A stretch of 5,801 bases of DNA from an uncultured Aeromonadales bacterium. Its GTDB lineage: Bacteria; Pseudomonadota; Gammaproteobacteria; Enterobacterales; Succinivibrionaceae. The notes beneath the pieces are model-generated. The model saw only the letters and a list, made by a program, of their open reading frames with translations. It did no database searches and was not told the DNA's origin. Positions 5,344 to 5,801 of the stretch are shown in pieces. The stretch spans positions 1 through 5,801 of the forward strand of contig CADBNP010000228.1 of NCBI GenBank assembly GCA_902796095.1, given 5' to 3'. Made by a program: the position numbers and the translations under genes. How positions within the stretch are numbered: position 1 is the first letter of the stretch; each line of letters starts with the position of its first letter.

Positions 5344-5801
5344 TCAGGCATTTTTTAAAACAAACTTCGGACTCTGCGCAAGCCGAAGATTTTCTCCCTT
5401 CGGCATGATATTCATGCAAAATTTTGATGGTACACTGCTCAGGATCCGTTCCTGTATCAGGTTTACGTTTCCGGAATGGTAATTATTGTTGTCCTGTCTG
5501 CCAGCTGAGATTATCTGCTGTAACGAGGTGCGGGTGCAGAAATGCAACAATAAGTTAACAGGATAACAGTTAATACTCAAACATGAACCTGATCCGGACA
5601 GATGGCAGTTCCTATCAACAAGTACACTGTTCCGAATACATTTCTGACGAGCCGGATATTCACGCAGCTTCACAGCTGTCGTTCCTTCTGGTCTGTCATT
5701 TAATAACTGCAGAAGTTCTGGTAAAACGCCTGAAAAGCACCGATCCTGAAAGCTGCTTGTAGTCATGGCAATGGAGATGAGATGCATGAAGTCAGCGTCA
5801 G
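5344..5801 (-). other. Long open frame of uncertain coding status; no recognised gene from 5329 to right edge
   Basis: One minus-strand frame stays open from the right edge (5801) to a TGA at 5346-5344, about 152 codons. The first ATG inside the window is 5787-5785, without a clear ribosome-binding site, so any true start could be outside. The translation is not recognised. It has no membrane segment or signal peptide and an unusually high number of cysteines, seven in the last 147 residues, unlike its neighbours. The terminator-like hairpin at 5357-5388 would lie inside its last codons. It may be the tail of a gene, a decayed gene or chance. Confidence 0.25.
5365..5404. other. Three mutually exclusive hairpin arms (CTTCGG / CCGAAG / CTTCGG)
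   Basis: CTTCGG at 5365-5370 can pair with CCGAAG at 5383-5388, while GCCGAAG at 5382-5388 can pair with CTTCGGC at 5398-5404. Both cannot form at once. Read on the minus strand, the second hairpin to be made (5388-5365) is followed by TTTGTTTT (5364-5357), which resembles a terminator with a preceding anti-terminator arm. Confidence 0.4.

Noticed and set aside
5329..5350. A6...T6 pairing as a terminator just upstream of the -35 box
   Set aside because: Besides the A-T pairs only two GC pairs form, with a bulge; the stem is too weak.
5583..5762. 59-codon plus-strand frame
   Set aside because: There is no ribosome-binding site near ATG 5583, a stop lies just upstream, and no family is recognised.

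Overview
The window looks like part of a gammaproteobacterial chromosome. It has moderate GC, ordinary Shine-Dalgarno sites and sigma70-type promoters, and a clear nhaB followed by dsbB, a neighbourhood also known from Escherichia coli, where fadR lies beside nhaB. A gut-type Aeromonadales/Succinivibrionaceae relative would fit, but this placement is an impression and was not tested. fadR is not present here. The divergent neighbour of nhaB is instead a TonB-like gene.

Left part, minus strand (1-1439): a TonB-family energy transducer (453-1439) is followed by a short spacer and then the first ~100 codons of an AlbA_2-domain protein that runs off the left edge. That second gene changes reading frame at a short A tract, so it is either broken or carries a one-base error. 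No exbB/exbD is seen.

Middle part, plus strand (1440-4507): a 340-base intergenic leader precedes nhaB (Na+/H+ antiporter). The leader holds a well-placed promoter for the leftward TonB gene, a tiny ORF with a strong ribosome-binding site, and a hairpin with eight T. nhaB ends in a strong terminator. Next come a small exported protein with two mature cysteines and dsbB, separated by only 12 bases, with the dsbB ribosome-binding site overlapping the upstream stop codon. DsbB reoxidises DsbA, so the linked exported protein may be a substrate or partner of disulfide formation. This is inference from context.

Right part, minus strand (4508-5801): a bidirectional-looking terminator follows a second small exported protein (4790-5173) with four mature cysteines and its own consensus-like promoter. 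It shows a similar size, signal peptide and cysteine layout to the protein encoded just before dsbB, which suggests two diverged members of one family on either side of dsbB. From about 5306 to the right edge no gene can be recognised. One unusually long open frame and a set of competing hairpin arms are present there.

No CRISPR array, tRNA, rRNA or recognisable insertion sequence was seen. The most interesting candidate is the pair of cysteine-containing exported proteins around dsbB.
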